A stretch of 64,000 nt of DNA from NCBI RefSeq assembly GCF_004101245.1, contig NZ_SCIN01000002.1, forward strand, positions 248,001-312,000, given 5' to 3'. Below, in pieces: positions 61,109 through 64,000 of this stretch (positions are counted from its first letter, which is position 1; the number at the start of each line of letters is the position of its first letter). The position numbers were made by a program, and so were the translations under genes. A model generated the notes under the pieces. That model made no database searches, had not been told where the DNA came from, and saw only the letters and a list, made by a program, of their open reading frames with translations. The stretch comes from Sphingomonas sp. UV9 (GTDB taxonomy: Bacteria > Pseudomonadota > Alphaproteobacteria > Sphingomonadales > Sphingomonadaceae).

Positions 61109-61972
61109 ATGTTTCCGGTCATCGGCATCGTCGTCCTCCTCGTCATGGTGTTCGGAGGATTCGCCTTCACGGGTGGCGCGCTCGGTCCCGTTCTGGAGGC
61201 GATCCCGCACGAGATGCTGATCATCGGCGGCGCTGCCGCGGGCGCGCTCATCATCGGTAATTCGGGTAAGGAACTGAAAGGCCTGGGCACCGGTCTCGGC
61301 AAGGTCTTCAAGGGACCTAAATACAAGAAGCAGGACTTTCTCGACGTCATATTCCTGGTCAGCAAGCTGATGAAGATGCTCCGCATGGACGGGCCGATCG
61401 CGCTCGAGCCGCATGTCGAGGACCCGCAATCCTCGGCGATCTTCGCGGAATACCCAAAGCTCCTAAAAGACCACGCCCTCATCAATCTGATCGCCGATAC
61501 GCTGCGCTTGGTGGTGGTGTCGTCGGGGACGCTCGATGTGCATGCGGTCGAGGAGGTGATGGACCAGTCGATCAAGACGCATCATCACGAGGAGGAAAGC
61601 GCGCACGGCACGCTAACTAGCCTCGCCGATGCCTTGCCGGCGCTGGGTATCGTCGCGGCGGTGCTGGGCGTGGTGAAGACGATGGGCTCGATCGACAAGC
61701 CGCCGTCGATCCTTGGCTCGATGATCGGGTCTGCGCTGGTCGGCACGTTCATGGGCGTGCTGCTGGCGTACGGCATGGTCGCGCCACTCGCGAACCGGTT
61801 GCGCCAGGTGCTCGACGCCGACGCGGCGATCTACGGCGTCGTCAAACAGATCATCATCGCCTCGCTGCACGGTCATCCGCAGCCGCTGGTGATCGAGGCG
61901 GCGCGTTCGGGCATCGCGCACAAGAACCAGCCGGGCTTCGCCGAAGTCTTCGACGGTCTTCGCGGCAAGTAG
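61109..61972 (+). CDS. motA: flagellar motor stator protein MotA (classical type)
   Basis: 287 residues with four membrane helices. LPALGIVAAVLGVVKTMGSIDKPPSILGSMIGSALVGTFMGVLLAYGMVAPLANRL, in parts, follows E. coli MotA rather than PomA, and contains the channel prolines. The cytoplasmic loop has LVVVSSGTLDVHAVEEVMD. It is 122 bp after flgL, and a weak sigma-28-like TAAATCCG...GCTACGTA sits in between. It works with MotB downstream. Confidence 0.95.
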   Translation: MFPVIGIVVLLVMVFGGFAFTGGALGPVLEAIPHEMLIIGGAAAGALIIGNSGKELKGLGTGLGKVFKGPKYKKQDFLDVIFLVSKLMKMLRMDGPIALEPHVEDPQSSAIFAEYPKLLKDHALINLIADTLRLVVVSSGTLDVHAVEEVMDQSIKTHHHEEESAHGTLTSLADALPALGIVAAVLGVVKTMGSIDKPPSILGSMIGSALVGTFMGVLLAYGMVAPLANRLRQVLDADAAIYGVVKQIIIASLHGHPQPLVIEAARSGIAHKNQPGFAEVFDGLRGK

Positions 61973-61987
61973 AAGGCGGCAGACAGC

Positions 61988-62890
61988 ATGGCCCGCGCAC
62001 CGCACGGTACGAACCAACCGCCCAAGATCATCTACAAGAAGGTCTATATCGAGGGGCATGGCGGCCATCACGGCGGCGCCTGGAAAGTCGCTTATGCCGA
62101 TTTCGTGACGGCGATGATGGCGTTCTTCCTGTTGTTGTGGATTCTCGGTGCGACCACCGAAAAACAACGCAAGGGCATCGCCGATTATTTCGCGCCGACG
62201 CTGATCGACACGCGCTCGCTGGGGATTGGCGGTGGTGCGCTGTTCGGTGGTGAATCGATCCTCGACAAGAACAAGATCGGACCCAAGGCGGGCCAGACGA
62301 GCATGCCGCAGATCGCGATTCCCGATGCGGGGCAGGGCGGTCCGTCGACCGGAACCGGCGAGCAGGGATCGATCAAGAACCGCAATGCGCTCGCCAGCGA
62401 GGATCGCAAGAATTTCGAGGCGATGCGCAAGCGCGTGCTCAGCCAGATTCAGAAATCGGCCAAGCTTTCGCGGCTGGCCAGTCATGTGCGGTTCGTGCGG
62501 ACGCAGGACGGCATGCGGATCGACCTGGTCGACGACGCCGATTATTCGATGTTCGCGCTTGGCACGACCGCGCTCGATCCACAGGCCGGCGAGCTGATCG
62601 GGATGATCGCCGGCTCGATTTCAGGCATGCAGAACCCGATCATGATCCGCGGGCATACCGACAGCGTGCCGTATGGCGATCCGCGGGCGATGAACAACTG
62701 GATGCTGGCATCGGGGCGAGCCGAGGCGACGCGTCGTCGGCTGTTGTCGGGCGGTACGCCGGAAGCGCGGTTCGAACGGATCGAAGGCGTGGCCGACCGA
62801 GAACCGCTGATCGTCAAGGATCCGTACGATCCGCGCAACCGTCGCGTCGCGATCACATTGCTGTATCGCCGCGGTTCGTTCGGCAAGTAA
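61988..62890 (+). CDS. motB: flagellar motor stator protein MotB
   Basis: 300 residues. The membrane helix VAYADFVTAMMAFFLLLWIL holds the proton-carrying Asp38. The OmpA-like domain has IRGHTDSVPYGDP and NWMLASGRAEATRRRLLSGG, for peptidoglycan binding. A basic, His-rich N-terminal tail (KKVYIEGHGGHHGG) is cytoplasmic. It lies 15 bp after motA. Confidence 0.96.
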   Translation: MARAPHGTNQPPKIIYKKVYIEGHGGHHGGAWKVAYADFVTAMMAFFLLLWILGATTEKQRKGIADYFAPTLIDTRSLGIGGGALFGGESILDKNKIGPKAGQTSMPQIAIPDAGQGGPSTGTGEQGSIKNRNALASEDRKNFEAMRKRVLSQIQKSAKLSRLASHVRFVRTQDGMRIDLVDDADYSMFALGTTALDPQAGELIGMIAGSISGMQNPIMIRGHTDSVPYGDPRAMNNWMLASGRAEATRRRLLSGGTPEARFERIEGVADREPLIVKDPYDPRNRRVAITLLYRRGSFGK

Positions 62891-62916
62891 GCGACCGACT
62901 TCCGCCGCGACACCGA

Positions 62917-62949
62917 CAAAAAAAGACCGACGCCGCGAGGCGCCGGTCT
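62917..62949 (-). terminator. rho-independent terminator of the mucR-like gene
   Basis: Read on the minus strand, AGACCGGCGCC and GGCGTCGGTCT pair with a short loop, followed by a run of seven T. It stands 25 bp beyond the stop of the MucR-type gene and 26 bp after the motB stop on the other strand. Confidence 0.85.
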
Positions 62950-62974
62950 CGTTACCGCAAACGATCCGCCGAGT

Positions 62975-63478
62975 TTACTCTGCGGCGGTTTCGGCCTTGC
63001 GCTTGCGCGTCGTCGCAGCCGGCGCTGGCGCGGACGCCGCTTCGGTCTTGCGCGGGCCGGGCTTGCGACCCAGGCCGATCTTCTTCGCCATCGCGCGACG
63101 GCTTTCCGAATAGTTTTCGGCGACCATCGGATAGTCAGGCTTCAGGCCATAGCGTTCGCGATATTCGGCGGGCGTCATGCCGTGCGTCGCAAGATGGCGA
63201 CGCAGCGTCTTGTACGACTTGCCGTCGATCATCGAGATGATGTGATCCTTCGACGCGAGCGATTTACGCGCCGTCACCGCCGGCGTGTATTCGGTCGGTG
63301 CCTCGGCAGCCGGCGCTTCGGTCGAACTGCCGAGCAACGTGGACACGGTCTCGTGCATCTTGCCGAGAAACGCGGGCACGTCTTCCGCGGAGCTGCGGGT
63401 ATTGGGGTTACCGAGCCAAGCAATCGTCAGCTCGGTTGCGAGTTCGACGGCGTTCAGGTCGGTGGTATCTTCGGCCAT
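62975..63478 (-). CDS. MucR/Ros-family transcriptional regulator without the zinc-binding cysteines
   Basis: About 167 residues from MAEDTTDLN. The conserved MucR core is DHIISMIDGKSYKTLRRHLATHGMTPAEYRERYGLKPDYPMVAENYSESRRAMAKKIGLGRKPG, in parts. Where Ros and MucR have zinc-ligand cysteines, this protein has ISMID and no Cys. Related cysteine-free members are known to bind DNA. The basic Ala/Lys/Arg tail resembles H-NS-like partners. It may control the flagellar cluster or polysaccharide genes, but nothing here proves the target. Confidence 0.9.
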   Translation of the reverse strand: MAEDTTDLNAVELATELTIAWLGNPNTRSSAEDVPAFLGKMHETVSTLLGSSTEAPAAEAPTEYTPAVTARKSLASKDHIISMIDGKSYKTLRRHLATHGMTPAEYRERYGLKPDYPMVAENYSESRRAMAKKIGLGRKPGPRKTEAASAPAPAATTRKRKAETAAE

Positions 63479-63490
63479 ATTGCACTCCAT

Positions 63491-64000
63491 GATCTGCGGA
63501 CGCCGTAACGACGTGCGATATCGAATTCAACCGTGGAAATAGCCTTGCGGACTGATAATTCGGAAAATGCGATATTAAAAGGCTCAATATGACGAGACGC
63601 ATTCATTCTGATTGCTTTGTATCAATCTCCCGATTCCCGGATCAACCAATGGGAACATGAATACTAGTTCATCACGGTGTAGTCTGGCACCGGTGTCATC
63701 GGCGCCGAACTTCGCCGAACTTCGATGCGGTGGCATTCGACTGTCGGTTCCCGGCGCGCCGTCGGCACACGGTGACGCCGATCCGAATTCCGTGCATGGC
63801 GACGACGCAGGTCGAACGTTCTGCGTCGATCCTGTTTCGCCTGCGAACACGGGATAGTCGTACGGGCAATACGGTGGTCGGAGATGGCGGTTTGAAGGAC
63901 GCAGTATTGATGGAAGCTAGTACAAACCCCGGCACGGCGAATTGCGGCCTTCGTGTGATCGAACGTCATATGCCCGCCCTGTCCTTCGCAGGCTGAGCGT
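63491..64000. other. intergenic or low-coding end of the window
   Basis: No frame here has a recognisable domain, a good ribosome binding site or neighbours that overlap in the way genes in this genome do. The first 120 bases are AT-richer and probably hold the promoter of the MucR-type gene. The rest may belong to a gene that continues beyond the window edge, but I cannot support one. Confidence 0.4.

Noticed and set aside
63584..63996. Several short overlapping frames at the right end of the window.
   Set aside because: No ribosome binding site, domain or natural composition supports any of them.

Overview
The window is a GC-rich chromosomal segment with dense, mostly same-strand operons whose genes often overlap by four bases (ATGA or GTGA). 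The gene content points to an alphaproteobacterium of the Sphingomonadaceae, most likely Sphingomonas or a close relative: a RegB/RegA two-component pair beside a cyo-type quinol oxidase, a MucR/Ros regulator, a Mrp/Pha antiporter, and intergenic palindromic repeats with arms of the CCCGCGAA(G/C)GCGGG type. The species cannot be named from the sequence alone.

Layout. 1-644: end of a Mrp/Pha cation antiporter operon (subunits F and G). 660-2979: a poorly coding stretch with one small secreted protein and decayed reading frames, ending at a tRNA-Ser(GGA). 3159-7545: a periplasmic cyclophilin, then a minus-strand run of pirin, NADPH-FMN reductase, DODA-type dioxygenase and a radical-SAM SplB-like protein. 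7583-14431: the minus-strand unit cyoABCD-surf1-regB-regA (respiratory quinol oxidase with its assembly factor and a redox-sensing two-component system). 14605-21230: an MHS-type transporter, ccmAB heme-exporter genes with a minimal metalloprotease, pterin dehydratase, an SDR, and an osmoprotectant ABC transporter. 21363-26642: a TlpA thioredoxin divergent from argH, a small lipoprotein, lysA, a siroheme-synthase-like protein and a CorA transporter.

26646-62890 is a nearly complete flagellar gene cluster of about 36 kb. The minus strand carries fliS, fliD, flhB, fliR-fliQ-fliP-fliO-fliN-fliM-fliL-fliK-fliJ-fliI-fliH-fliG-fliF-fliE, a sigma-54 activator of the FleQ/FlbD type, an outer-membrane-like protein of unknown function, fliA, flhA, a lytic transglycosylase, flgN, flgM, flgA and a PomAB-like stator pair. 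The plus strand carries flagellin, flgBCDEFGHIJKL and a classical motAB pair. Readable promoters fit a cascade: the activator with sigma-54 at flgB, the transglycosylase-flhA-fliA unit and fliK, then FliA (sigma-28) at flgM and probably fliC, with FlgM as anti-sigma factor. No chemotaxis genes, flhF/flhG, flaF/flbT or ctrA occur in the window. A MucR-type regulator closes the window.

The most unusual signal is a set of large palindromic repeats scattered through the flagellar region. Two copies lie in frame inside coding sequence: one is translated just before the FliP signal peptide and another just before the FlgI signal peptide. A third, of different sequence, splits fliQ from fliR. This resembles the behaviour of Rickettsia palindromic elements. 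Other points of interest are two stator sets of different type in one locus, a FliM without the usual N-terminal CheY-binding motif, and a siroheme protein with a vestigial methyltransferase tail.
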